Shown here piece by piece: positions 1 through 10,180 of a stretch of 64,000 nucleotides of DNA; the stretch's first letter is position 1, and each line of letters begins with the position of its first letter. The notes under the pieces are model-generated. The model was not told the DNA's origin. It did no database searches and was given only the letters and a program-made list of their open reading frames with translations. The position numbers and the translations under genes were made by a program. Source of the DNA: Jatrophihabitans_A lederbergiae (lineage in GTDB: Bacteria; Actinomycetota; Actinomycetes; Mycobacteriales; Jatrophihabitantaceae); assembly GCF_031845305.1 (NCBI RefSeq), contig NZ_JAVREH010000004.1, forward strand, positions 124,001-188,000, written 5' to 3'.

Positions 1-103
1 GCAGCGAGCACTTGTCGGTCAACGAGATCCGCAGATCCTCGGCGCGCCGGCCGAAGGTGTCGATCAGCACCGGCCCGGTCTCTGCTGCGGAAGCGTGGAT
101 CAT
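1..103 (-). CDS. moaA: GTP 3',8-cyclase MoaA, N-terminus only (runs off left edge)
   Basis: Translating the reverse strand from the ATG at 103 gives a 34-residue fragment that contains LIDTFGRRAEDLRISLTDKC. This matches the start of MoaA, the radical SAM enzyme that converts GTP to the cyclic precursor of molybdenum cofactor. The Cys near the edge would be the first of the CxxxCxxC motif that holds the 4Fe-4S cluster; the rest lies outside the window. There is no Shine-Dalgarno sequence. A TACCCT box ends exactly 6 nt before the ATG, so the transcript is probably leaderless. The identification rests on a short but very conserved segment. Confidence 0.8.
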   Translation of the reverse strand, partial: MIHASAAETGPVLIDTFGRRAEDLRISLTDKCSL

Positions 104-109
104 CCTGTC

Positions 110-115
110 AGGGTA
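110..115 (-). promoter_or_regulatory. -10 box TACCCT for leaderless moaA
   Basis: On the minus strand TACCCT (TANNNT class) is followed by 6 nt and then the moaA ATG. That spacing puts the transcription start at or next to the start codon, as in actinobacterial leaderless genes. No convincing -35 box was seen. It separates moaA from the upstream NlpC gene, which ends at 163. Confidence 0.5.
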
Positions 116-162
116 ACCGCACTCTGGGCGCAGTTCCCGGTTCCGTGCGAGCCGCCGCCGCC

Positions 163-2007
163 TCAGGTCAGGGGCCGGGTGGCACCGAAGTACCCGGAGG
201 CGACCTGGTCCCACGGCGTGATCTTCACGATGTCGCCGGAGTTGGGCGCCTGGATGACGTTGCCGTCGCCGATGTACATCGCCACGTGGTGGATACCGGC
301 CTGGCCGCTGTCGGACCAGAACAGCAGATCACCGGGCAGGAAGTCGCCTGACTGGGGGTGGTACGAGCCGGCGACGAGGTACTGGCTGGCCGCGTAGTGC
401 GGCATGAACAGTCCCTGCGGCGCCCAGGCGTACATGGTGAGGCCGGAGCAGTCGAAGCCGAGGACGGTGTGGTCGTTCCAGCCGTCCGTGCCGGGCGAGT
501 CCACGCCGTAGGTGGGGCCGTCGTAGTTCCCGGCTGCCCAGCTGTACGGCGTGCCGACCTGCGTCATCGCGCGGCTGACCGCGGCCTGCCCCTTGGCTGC
601 CGTCCAGCCGCCCGTCGATCCGGGCGCGGGCAGCGGCGCGCTGCCGCCACCGCCGGTGCTGCCGCCGCCGCTGTCACTGCCGCCACCGCCGGTGCTGCCG
701 CCACCGGTGCTGCTGCCGCCATCGCTACTTCCGCCACCGCTACTGCCACCGCTGTTGCTAATGCTGCCGCCGCTACTGCTACCACCGCTACTGCTACTGC
801 CACCGCTGTTGCTGTCACTGCCACCGCTGTTGCTAATGCTGCCGCCGCTACTGCTACCACCGCTACTGCTACTGCCACCGCTGTTGCTGTCACTGCCACC
901 GCTGTTGCTGTCACTGCCACCGCTGTTGCTGTCACTGCCACCGCTGTTGCTGTTGCTGCCGGCGCTGTTACTGCTCCCGCCGCTGTTGTCGGTCCCGCTG
1001 TTACTGCTGCTCCCACCGCTGCTGCTGCTGTTGGCTGCCTCGCGGGCTCTTTGGCGCTCACGCTCCGCCGCCGCCGCCGACGCCGCCGCAGCGGCGGCGT
1101 CGGCCCGTTGCTGGACAAGCGCCTGGGCCTGGGCGAGCGCCTGGGCCTGGGCTGCCGCCGCACGGGCCCGGGCCAGAGCGAGCTGCCGGGCCTTCTCGGC
1201 CGCGATCCGGGCCTGCTCCTGCTGGTAAGCGAGGAACGTGGTCCGCTGGCCGTTCAGAGTGGCGAGCTGGGTCTGCGCGGAGAGCAGCTGCGTTTGATAG
1301 CTGGCCTGCTGGCTGCGCAGCTGCTCTGTCTGGGCCTGCTTGTTGGCGAAGGCGGCCTGCGCCGCACGCTGCGCCTGCGCGGCCTCGTCGGTCAACCGGC
1401 GCTGCAGCTCGACCGAGGCCTTCGCCTTGGCGTCGGCGTTGGATTTCGCGACCGTGGCGCGGTCGAGCGCACCCATCGCGGTCAGGTTGTGGGCGGAGAC
1501 GTAGTGCTGGTAGTCCCCGCTCTGCAGCAGCGCGTCGGGGTCGGTGGCGGTGAGCAGCCCCGCCGTGGTGGAACCCGCTGACGGAGACATATAGGTGCTG
1601 CGGACGAAGGTGGTGAGGTTCCCCCGCGCGCTGTCGATGCCCTGCTGAGCCGTCTCGACGGCAGCCCTGGCGTGGAGCGCGCCGTCCTTGGCGTCGTTCA
1701 GCCTGGAGATCGCGTAGGCGTACTTCTGCTCCTGGAGTTCGGCCTGGGCGTTGAGCGACTGCAGGGCTGCCTGTGCCTGAACGATCTGGCCGGACAGTGT
1801 GCCCACCGTAGTGGCGAGGGACGCCTTGGCCGACGCCGCGGCGCCGATCTGGGAATCACTGGGGTTGGGCGGCGGCGTGGGCGCGGCGCTGGCCGGACTC
1901 AGCGCGCATACCAGCGAGACACTCACGGCGGCGCTGGAGATGAGCACCCGCCAGGCGCGTCGGCCGCCGGCCGGTGCGGCGGTTCTGTCGCGGGCCTGTC
2001 CGAACAC
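163..2007 (-). CDS. Secreted NlpC/P60 peptidoglycan endopeptidase with coiled coil and Ser/Gly spacer
   Basis: This is a predicted 614-residue secreted cell-wall hydrolase of the RipA/NlpC type that cleaves stem peptides of peptidoglycan. I chose the GTG at 2007 because GAGGGG lies 6 nt upstream; a longer reading frame to 2073 lacks this. A signal peptide (residues about 18-43, ending ASA) is followed by an Ala/Gln-rich coiled coil (about 50-320). Then comes a Ser/Gly/Asn low-complexity spacer (about 325-475) and the C-terminal NlpC/P60 domain. The catalytic Cys is in GFDCSGL, the His in HHVAMYIGDG, and the third polar residue is probably Asn in QAPNSG. The domain order is typical of actinobacterial division hydrolases; the length of the repeat spacer is unusual. 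Confidence 0.85.
   Translation of the reverse strand: MFGQARDRTAAPAGGRRAWRVLISSAAVSVSLVCALSPASAAPTPPPNPSDSQIGAAASAKASLATTVGTLSGQIVQAQAALQSLNAQAELQEQKYAYAISRLNDAKDGALHARAAVETAQQGIDSARGNLTTFVRSTYMSPSAGSTTAGLLTATDPDALLQSGDYQHYVSAHNLTAMGALDRATVAKSNADAKAKASVELQRRLTDEAAQAQRAAQAAFANKQAQTEQLRSQQASYQTQLLSAQTQLATLNGQRTTFLAYQQEQARIAAEKARQLALARARAAAAQAQALAQAQALVQQRADAAAAAASAAAAERERQRAREAANSSSSGGSSSNSGTDNSGGSSNSAGSNSNSGGSDSNSGGSDSNSGGSDSNSGGSSSSGGSSSGGSISNSGGSDSNSGGSSSSGGSSSGGSISNSGGSSGGGSSDGGSSTGGGSTGGGGSDSGGGSTGGGGSAPLPAPGSTGGWTAAKGQAAVSRAMTQVGTPYSWAAGNYDGPTYGVDSPGTDGWNDHTVLGFDCSGLTMYAWAPQGLFMPHYAASQYLVAGSYHPQSGDFLPGDLLFWSDSGQAGIHHVAMYIGDGNVIQAPNSGDIVKITPWDQVASGYFGATRPLT
743..955 (-). repeat. Nested tandem repeats encoding the Ser/Gly spacer
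   Basis: A 75-bp unit is present twice in direct succession (743-817 and 818-892). It is followed by further copies of a 21-bp subunit that encodes GGSDSNS, with about four copies between 872 and 955. The repeats keep the reading frame, so copy number can change the spacer length without breaking the hydrolase. Confidence 0.85.
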
Positions 2008-2283
2008 GTGGAACCCCTCTGTTCTGCTGCTGCGATTCGAGTGCCATGCGACAGAGTGCCAGCCTGACCCCATCCGTGCCAGTCGTCACGCCAGTAACAC
2101 TCGTTTCACCAGTCACATCGGCACCAACCGATTGCCTGTCTCACATCATCGGCCTACCCGCTCGGGACTTGAATCGGGCGTGCGGAACAATGACACCAGC
2201 GAGAGCGGTCGGGTATCGGGCCGGATGACCAGCGCCCGGACAGCTCCGGCGTTCGTCCATTCGTCCGTCCCAAGGAGAAGAAC
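2008..2283. other. Divergent intergenic region between NlpC hydrolase and aconitase
   Basis: These 276 bases must hold promoters for both flanking genes. I found no open frame that looks real. The aconitase side ends in an AAGGAG ribosome site just before the GTG, and the NlpC side in GAGGGG. I could not pick out a clear -35/-10 pair on either strand and recognised no riboswitch. Confidence 0.4.
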
Positions 2284-5120
<2,837 letters not shown>

Positions 5121-5133
<13 letters not shown>

Positions 5134-5150
5134 GTACTCGCTGCTGTAGG
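5121..5150 (+). repeat. 14-bp direct duplication at the aconitase stop codon
   Basis: CTCGCTGCTGTAGG occurs at 5121-5134 and again at 5137-5150. The first copy carries the TAG stop of acnA. It is one of many short duplications in this window. Confidence 0.8.
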
Positions 5151-5183
5151 AACCGGCGGGTCCCGAGCGATACGAGACGCGCC

Positions 5184-5240
5184 GTCGCGGCGGCATCACG
5201 AAAGACCGCCGCGGCGGCATCACGAAAGACCGCCGCGGCG
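5184..5240. repeat. 24-bp tandem repeat downstream of aconitase
   Basis: GC-rich units of 24 bp each contain CATCACGAAAGACC. Two complete copies and the first part of a third are arranged head to tail. The function is unknown; the arms are not long enough to form an obvious terminator. Confidence 0.7.
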
Positions 5241-5328
5241 ATCGTCACATCGTCGGTTTCGGGGCGATGTGTCCGTCCCCCGGTCTTCATTTAGACGACG
5301 GCTCGGTAACAACTCCGTGTCGGGGTCT

Positions 5329-5357
5329 TTGCCAGGACGTCAATTCGGGGATATGTT
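5329..5357 (+). promoter_or_regulatory. Candidate sigma-70-type promoter for the sugar ABC operon
   Basis: TTGCCA (5329-5334) and TATGTT (5352-5357) are separated by exactly 17 nt. Transcription would start near 5364, leaving a leader of about 65 nt before the ATG at 5431. The call is inference from spacing and sequence. Confidence 0.5.
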
Positions 5358-5430
5358 CCCGCCGACAACATTCCTGTGGTCGTCGGCCGATGGAGCCGTC
5401 GACTCCAAACCGCGAAAGGCGGAATTGCCC

Positions 5431-6660
5431 ATGCGCAAGAGCGCAATCGGCCTGCTCGTCGTGGGGGCTGCGACCTCGCTCGCTCTGAGCGGGTGCTCCT
5501 CCAGCAAGAAGACCACCTCCGACGTGACGTCCGCGGCGGGTGGGGCCGCCTCGAGCGCCACCAGTGCCGCTGGCAGCGCCGCGTCGAGCGCCACCGGCAG
5601 CATGTCGGCCAGCATGTCGGCCAGTGCCTCTGACTCGGGTTCCGGCACCGGGTCCGGCACCGGCGGCGGCACCGTGGACGGCAAGGGTGCCAAGGTCGGC
5701 ATCATCCTCCCCGACACCCAGTCCTCCAACCGCTGGGTCTCGGCCGACCCGGACGCGCTGAAGGCGGACTGTGCCAAGGCCAACCTCAAGTGCGACATCC
5801 AGAACGCCGGCGGCTCGGCCGCCAAGCAGAAGACCATCGCCGGTCAGATGGCCGCCAGCGGCGTCAAGGTCATCATGCTGGTCAACCTCGACGCCGCCTC
5901 CGGCGCCACCATCGAGCAGCAGGCCAAGAAGAACGGTGTCATCACCATCGACTACGACCGGCTCACCCCGGGCGGCGGCGCGGCACTGTACGTCTCCTTC
6001 GACAACACCAAGGTCGGCGAGCTCCAGGGCAAGGCCCTCACCGAGTGCTCGCAGGTCAAGGGCAAGCCGGCCGTCAAGTACGTCGACATCAACGGCGCGC
6101 CGACCGACAACAACGCGACCCTGTTCAAGCAGGGCTACGACAGCGTGCTGAGCAAGACCTCCGGCTGGACCAAGGTCGGGGACCAGACCGGTAACTGGGA
6201 CGCTCCCACCGCCGGCCGGGTGTTCAACTCCTTCATCCAGAAGAACCCCGACATCGGCGCGGTGATGGTCGCCAACGACACGATGGCCGGCGCCGTCATC
6301 ACCAATCTGACCAACCTGCACCTCGCCGGCAAGGTTGCCGTCGGTGGCCAGGACGCCTCCCCGGCCGGTCTGCAGCAGATCCTCGCGGGCAACCAGTGCT
6401 TCACGATCTACAAGCCGTCCACCGGTGAAGCCGGCCCGGCCGTGAACGCCGCCGCGCAGCTCGCAAACGGCCAGATCCCCACCACCACCTCCAAGATCGA
6501 GGACCCGAAGACCCACCAGATGGTTCCGGCCATCCTGGCCACCCCGATCGCCATCACCAAGGCGAACGTGGCGGAGCCGATCAACGCCGGCTACACGGCC
6601 AAGGACCAGGTCTGCACCGCCAAGTACGCAGCCATGTGCACCGCGGCGGGCATCAAGTAA
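5431..6660 (+). CDS. XylF-like sugar ABC transporter substrate-binding lipoprotein
   Basis: This 409-residue lipoprotein would capture a sugar outside the membrane for the permease encoded downstream. The ATG at 5431 has a good ribosome site; reading frames further upstream do not. The signal peptide ends in the lipobox LSGC with C22, then a Ser/Ala/Thr/Gly-rich tether (to about residue 85). The fold is that of D-xylose-binding XylF: YVSFDNTKVGELQGKAL, the ANDTMAGAVI segment and VAVGGQDASPAGLQQI all resemble XylF. Xylose is the likeliest ligand, but related pentoses or hexoses are possible. The neighbours are ATPase, permease and a ROK regulator. Confidence 0.85.
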   Translation: MRKSAIGLLVVGAATSLALSGCSSSKKTTSDVTSAAGGAASSATSAAGSAASSATGSMSASMSASASDSGSGTGSGTGGGTVDGKGAKVGIILPDTQSSNRWVSADPDALKADCAKANLKCDIQNAGGSAAKQKTIAGQMAASGVKVIMLVNLDAASGATIEQQAKKNGVITIDYDRLTPGGGAALYVSFDNTKVGELQGKALTECSQVKGKPAVKYVDINGAPTDNNATLFKQGYDSVLSKTSGWTKVGDQTGNWDAPTAGRVFNSFIQKNPDIGAVMVANDTMAGAVITNLTNLHLAGKVAVGGQDASPAGLQQILAGNQCFTIYKPSTGEAGPAVNAAAQLANGQIPTTTSKIEDPKTHQMVPAILATPIAITKANVAEPINAGYTAKDQVCTAKYAAMCTAAGIK

Positions 6661-6671
6661 CACCGACGTTC

Positions 6672-6700
6672 GGGCGGTCGGCAGCTCTTGCCGGCCGCCC
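6672..6700 (+). terminator. Hairpin between binding protein and ATPase genes (attenuator)
   Basis: GGGCGGTCGGCA (6672-6683) pairs with TGCCGGCCGCCC (6689-6700) across a 5-nt loop, with one G-T wobble. It starts 11 nt after the stop of the binding protein. Such intercistronic hairpins commonly stabilise or partly terminate the upstream message, so that binding protein is made in excess over the membrane components. There is no T-run. Confidence 0.65.
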
Positions 6701-6795
6701 GTTCTCGCACCACCCGCCAGCCCGTAAGAACATCCAGCACCGACTGCCATCCGCACCGACTGCAGAGCCGCCGCAGAACGAGGGGACGAGGATCC

Positions 6796-7578
6796 TTGAC
6801 TGACCAGCCGATACTCCAGCTGCGAAACGTGAACAAGAGTTTCGGGCCCGTGCAGGTTCTGCATGGCGTGAACTTCGAAGCCCGAGCCGGAGAGGTCGTG
6901 TCCCTGATCGGCGACAACGGCGCCGGCAAGTCGACGCTCGTCAAGTGCATCGGCGGCACCTACACGACCGACTCCGGTGAGTACCTCTTCGAGGGCAGCC
7001 CGGTGAGCGTCAAGACTCCCCGCGACTCCGCGGGCATGGGCATCGAGATCGTGTACCAGGACCTCGCGCTCTGCGAGAACCTCGACATCGTGCAGAACAT
7101 GTTCCTGGGGCGCGAGCGCACCAGCGGTGTGGTGCTCAACGAGAACTCCATGGAGAAGGCCGCGTCCGAGACGCTCGCCTCGCTGTCCGTGCGCACCGTG
7201 AAGTCGGTACGCCAGCGGGTCTCGAGCCTGTCGGGCGGCCAGCGGCAGACCGTCGCGATCGCCAAGTCGGTGCTGTGGAACTCCAAGGTCGTCATCCTCG
7301 ACGAGCCCACCGCGGCCCTCGGCGTCGCGCAGACCGAGCAGGTGCTCGAACTGGTGCGTCGGCTGGCCGACCGCGGCCTCGCCGTCGTCCTCATCTCACA
7401 CAACATGCTCGACGTGCTGCGGGTGTCCGACCGGATCGCGGCCCTCTACCTGGGCCGGATGGCGGCCATCGTGGAGCGCTCGGCCGTGAACCAGACCCAG
7501 CTCGTCGAACTCATCACCACCGGACGCTCGGACAGCGTCCAAGGCACCGCTACCAGCGCGACGGGAGTCTCCGCGTGA
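6796..7578 (+). CDS. Sugar ABC transporter ATP-binding protein (single ABC domain)
   Basis: This 260-residue protein is the motor of the sugar importer. The start is the TTG at 6796, after AGGGGACGAGGA; upstream frame sequence is not protein-like. Walker A is GDNGAGKS (residues 39-46), the signature is LSGGQRQTVAI, and Walker B is VVILDEPTAAL. It has one ABC domain, unlike the double-domain XylG/RbsA proteins, so it may act as a homodimer as in FrcA-like systems. Its stop overlaps the permease start as GTGA, which indicates translational coupling. Confidence 0.88.
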   Translation: MTDQPILQLRNVNKSFGPVQVLHGVNFEARAGEVVSLIGDNGAGKSTLVKCIGGTYTTDSGEYLFEGSPVSVKTPRDSAGMGIEIVYQDLALCENLDIVQNMFLGRERTSGVVLNENSMEKAASETLASLSVRTVKSVRQRVSSLSGGQRQTVAIAKSVLWNSKVVILDEPTAALGVAQTEQVLELVRRLADRGLAVVLISHNMLDVLRVSDRIAALYLGRMAAIVERSAVNQTQLVELITTGRSDSVQGTATSATGVSA

Positions 7579-8939
7579 GCACCAGCAATGTGGTCGGAAC
7601 CAAGCCCCCGGCCGATGACAACCCCGGCTCCGACCTGTCGGTGCTGGCCTCGACGGCTCCGGTCGGCAACGGCATAGCCGACTACGCCCGCAACTACGTG
7701 TCGCGGCTACGCGGCGGGGACATGGGCTCGCTGCCCGCCGTGACCGGCCTGATCGTCCTGATCGTGCTGTTCCGCATCCTGCAGCCGTCCTTCGGCGGCC
7801 TGTACAACACCGCCGTGCTGCTGACCGAGGGCGCCGGCCCCATCGTGATCGCGATGGGCCTGGTCTTCGTCCTGCTGCTCGGTGAGATCGATCTCTCGGC
7901 CGGCTACGCCGCCGGCGTCTGCGCCGCGGTGATGGTCCGGGTCATGGTGGGCTACAACGCGCCGTGGCCGGTCTCGATCGGCCTGGCGCTGCTGACCGGC
8001 GTGGTGATCGGCGTCCTGATCGGGCTGCTGCGGGCCAAGGTCCGCATCCCGTCCTTCGTCGTCACGCTGGCCTTCTTCCTGGCCTTCCAGGGCGTCGTGC
8101 TCTACATCCTGAACAACGGCAAGGGCCAGCAGGGCAACGTCACCGTCACCGACAACGTGGTGAACGGGATCGACAACGCGCAAATGCCCACCTGGGGTGG
8201 CTGGCTGTTCGCGGTGATCTGCGTGGCCCTCTACCTCGCGGTCAAGCTCTCCGCCGCCCTGAGCCGGCGCCGGGCCGGTCTGCACGCCGAGCCCACGTCG
8301 GTCATCGCGCTCAAGGTGATCGGCGTCGCGGTCCTGGTCTGCGGCATGGTCTACGTCCTGAACAAGAACCGGGCGATCATCAAGACCTCGTCCATCGAGA
8401 ACGTCAACGGCCAGCTGGTCCGGGTCGCCCCGCAGCCGCTGCAGGGCGTTCCGTGGGTCATCCCGATGGTCGTCGCCTTCCTGGTGCTGTGGACCTTCAT
8501 CCTGACCCGCACCCGGTACGGCCGGCACGTCTACGCCGTCGGCGGTAACGAAGAGGCCTCGCGCCGCGCCGGTATCCCGGTCGACCGGATCCGCATCTCG
8601 GTGTTCGTGATCTCCTCGTTCATGGCGGCCATCGGCGGCATCCTGATCGCCTCCAACGTCAAGTCCGTCAGCGTCGACAACTACGGCGGCAACACCCTGC
8701 TGCTGGCCGTCGGCGCGGCCGTCATCGGTGGCACCAGCCTCTTCGGCGGCAAGGGCCGGGTGATCGACGCGATCATCGGCGGGCTCGTCGTCGAGGTCAT
8801 CTACAACGGCATGTCCGACCTGGTGAAGGGCACCAACGGCTCAGCGGTGCAGTACATCGTGACCGGTTTGGTGCTGATGCTCGCCGCCGCGATCGACGCC
8901 CTGTCCCGCCGGCGTGCCGGCGCCGCCGGCCTCGGCTGA
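7575..8939 (+). CDS. Sugar ABC transporter permease (XylH-like)
   Basis: This 454-residue integral membrane protein forms the channel of the sugar importer. The GTG at 7575 overlaps the ATPase stop; the longer frame back to 7275 is the ATPase gene read out of frame. A hydrophilic N-terminus of about 55 residues is followed by about ten hydrophobic segments. The conserved cytoplasmic loop AVGGNEEASRRAGIPVDRIR contacts the ATPase, and the C-terminal part resembles XylH. The gene lies between the ATPase and the ROK regulator, with a 23-nt gap to the latter. Confidence 0.88.
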   Translation: MSTSNVVGTKPPADDNPGSDLSVLASTAPVGNGIADYARNYVSRLRGGDMGSLPAVTGLIVLIVLFRILQPSFGGLYNTAVLLTEGAGPIVIAMGLVFVLLLGEIDLSAGYAAGVCAAVMVRVMVGYNAPWPVSIGLALLTGVVIGVLIGLLRAKVRIPSFVVTLAFFLAFQGVVLYILNNGKGQQGNVTVTDNVVNGIDNAQMPTWGGWLFAVICVALYLAVKLSAALSRRRAGLHAEPTSVIALKVIGVAVLVCGMVYVLNKNRAIIKTSSIENVNGQLVRVAPQPLQGVPWVIPMVVAFLVLWTFILTRTRYGRHVYAVGGNEEASRRAGIPVDRIRISVFVISSFMAAIGGILIASNVKSVSVDNYGGNTLLLAVGAAVIGGTSLFGGKGRVIDAIIGGLVVEVIYNGMSDLVKGTNGSAVQYIVTGLVLMLAAAIDALSRRRAGAAGLG

Positions 8940-8962
8940 TCAACACCGGAGGCTGGTGATCC

Positions 8963-10180
8963 GTGACGGTGACACAACAGCGGGTCGCTGTTCGGCCGGA
9001 AGAGATTCGCAGGCACAACCTCAGCATGCTGCTGCGCCACATCCACCGGCATGGCGAGGCCACCCGGGCAGAGCTGACAGCTGCCATGGGTCTGAACAGA
9101 AGCACCATCGGGGCCTTGGTCGCCGACCTCGTCGCCCTCGGACTGGTCACGGAATACGTGCCGTCCGGGGGCGAGCGGGCCGGCCGCCCCTCCCACGTGG
9201 TCGCGCCCCGGGCGGACGGCCCGTACGTGCTGGCCGTGGAGGTCGCCGTGGAGCGAATCTCCATCGCGGTGGTCAGCCTCGGCGGTGCCGTGCAGGCCCG
9301 CCGGGTGACCGCCATCGAGGGGCACGACCGCCGCCCACAGGCTGTGGTCCGCCGGATCGTGGACGACGCGGCCTGGCTGGCGCAGCAGCTTCCCCACTCC
9401 GCCTGGCCGGTGGGCGTCGGCGTCAGCATTCCGGGGACGGTGCGCCGGCGGGACGGCTTCGTCGAGCACGCGCCCAACCTGAACTGGCGGGCGGTGCCCT
9501 TCGCGGCTCTGCTCGCCGCCACCCTTCCTGCCCAGCTGGATGTGCAGGTGGGCAACGACGCCGACCTGGGAGCGGTCGCGGAGCACCAGCGCGGCGCCGC
9601 GGTCGGCTATGACCATCTCGTCTACCTCAACGGCAGCGTGGGTGTCGGCGGCGGCATCATCTCCGAGGGCGCCCAGCTGCACGGGGTCGGCGGCTATGCC
9701 GGCGAGATCGGCCACATGACCATCAATCCGGACGGCCCGGCCTGCCATTGCGGTAGCACGGGCTGCATCGAGACCTACATCGGCGAGCACGCCCTGCTGC
9801 GCGCCGCCGGGGTGACCGACCGGCATGGTCCCGCCGCCATCGCCGCGATCTTCGCCGACGCCGACGCCGGGGACGCGCGGGCGGTGGCCGCCGTGCACAC
9901 CGTCGCCGTGTGGCTCGGCCGCAGCCTGGCCAACGTCGTCAACTGCCTGAACCCGCAAGCCATCGTGGTCGGCGGCTCGCTGGCCGAAGTGGTACGGCTG
10001 GACCGCAGCTCCGTCGAGGCCGAGCTGGACCGCCGGGCGATGGCCGCGGCCCGGTCCGGCGTGCAGGTGCTGCTGCCGGGTCTGGATCAGGACTCCGCCC
10101 TGATCGGCGCCTCCGAGCTGGCCTTTCAGACCCTGCTGACGTCGCCTGACTCCCCCGTCGTCTCGCTCGCCGCGAACTGA
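8963..10180 (+). CDS. ROK-family transcriptional regulator (XylR-type)
   Basis: This 405-residue protein is a predicted sugar-responsive repressor of the transporter operon in which it lies. The GTG start has GGAGG 10 nt upstream. The N-terminal winged helix covers about residues 15-75 (TRAELTAAMGLNRSTIGALV). The C-terminal sugar-kinase-like ROK domain has the zinc motif CHCGSTGCIE with C261, C263 and C268. Its last 55 bases overlap the 3' end of the convergent ABC exporter gene. The inducer is unknown, but the XylF-like partner points to a pentose. Confidence 0.85.
   Translation: MTVTQQRVAVRPEEIRRHNLSMLLRHIHRHGEATRAELTAAMGLNRSTIGALVADLVALGLVTEYVPSGGERAGRPSHVVAPRADGPYVLAVEVAVERISIAVVSLGGAVQARRVTAIEGHDRRPQAVVRRIVDDAAWLAQQLPHSAWPVGVGVSIPGTVRRRDGFVEHAPNLNWRAVPFAALLAATLPAQLDVQVGNDADLGAVAEHQRGAAVGYDHLVYLNGSVGVGGGIISEGAQLHGVGGYAGEIGHMTINPDGPACHCGSTGCIETYIGEHALLRAAGVTDRHGPAAIAAIFADADAGDARAVAAVHTVAVWLGRSLANVVNCLNPQAIVVGGSLAEVVRLDRSSVEAELDRRAMAAARSGVQVLLPGLDQDSALIGASELAFQTLLTSPDSPVVSLAAN

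Larger units (their letters stand above)
5134..5430. other. Intergenic region between aconitase and sugar-binding protein
   Basis: This 297-base gap holds no credible gene. From 5184 it contains two 24-bp tandem units (5184-5207 and 5208-5231, one mismatch) and the start of a third, ending near 5240. A promoter-like pair for the transporter operon lies at 5329-5357, and the ribosome site AAAGGCGGA is just before 5431. Confidence 0.55.

Noticed and set aside
743..955. Possible CRISPR-like array in the regular repeats
   Set aside because: The units are contiguous with no unique spacers, keep a reading frame, and encode a Ser/Gly linker. No cas genes are present.
2008..2283. Possible c-di-AMP (ydaO-type) riboswitch before the NlpC hydrolase
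   Set aside because: Such riboswitches often precede actinobacterial wall hydrolases, but I could not recognise the conserved core in this stretch.
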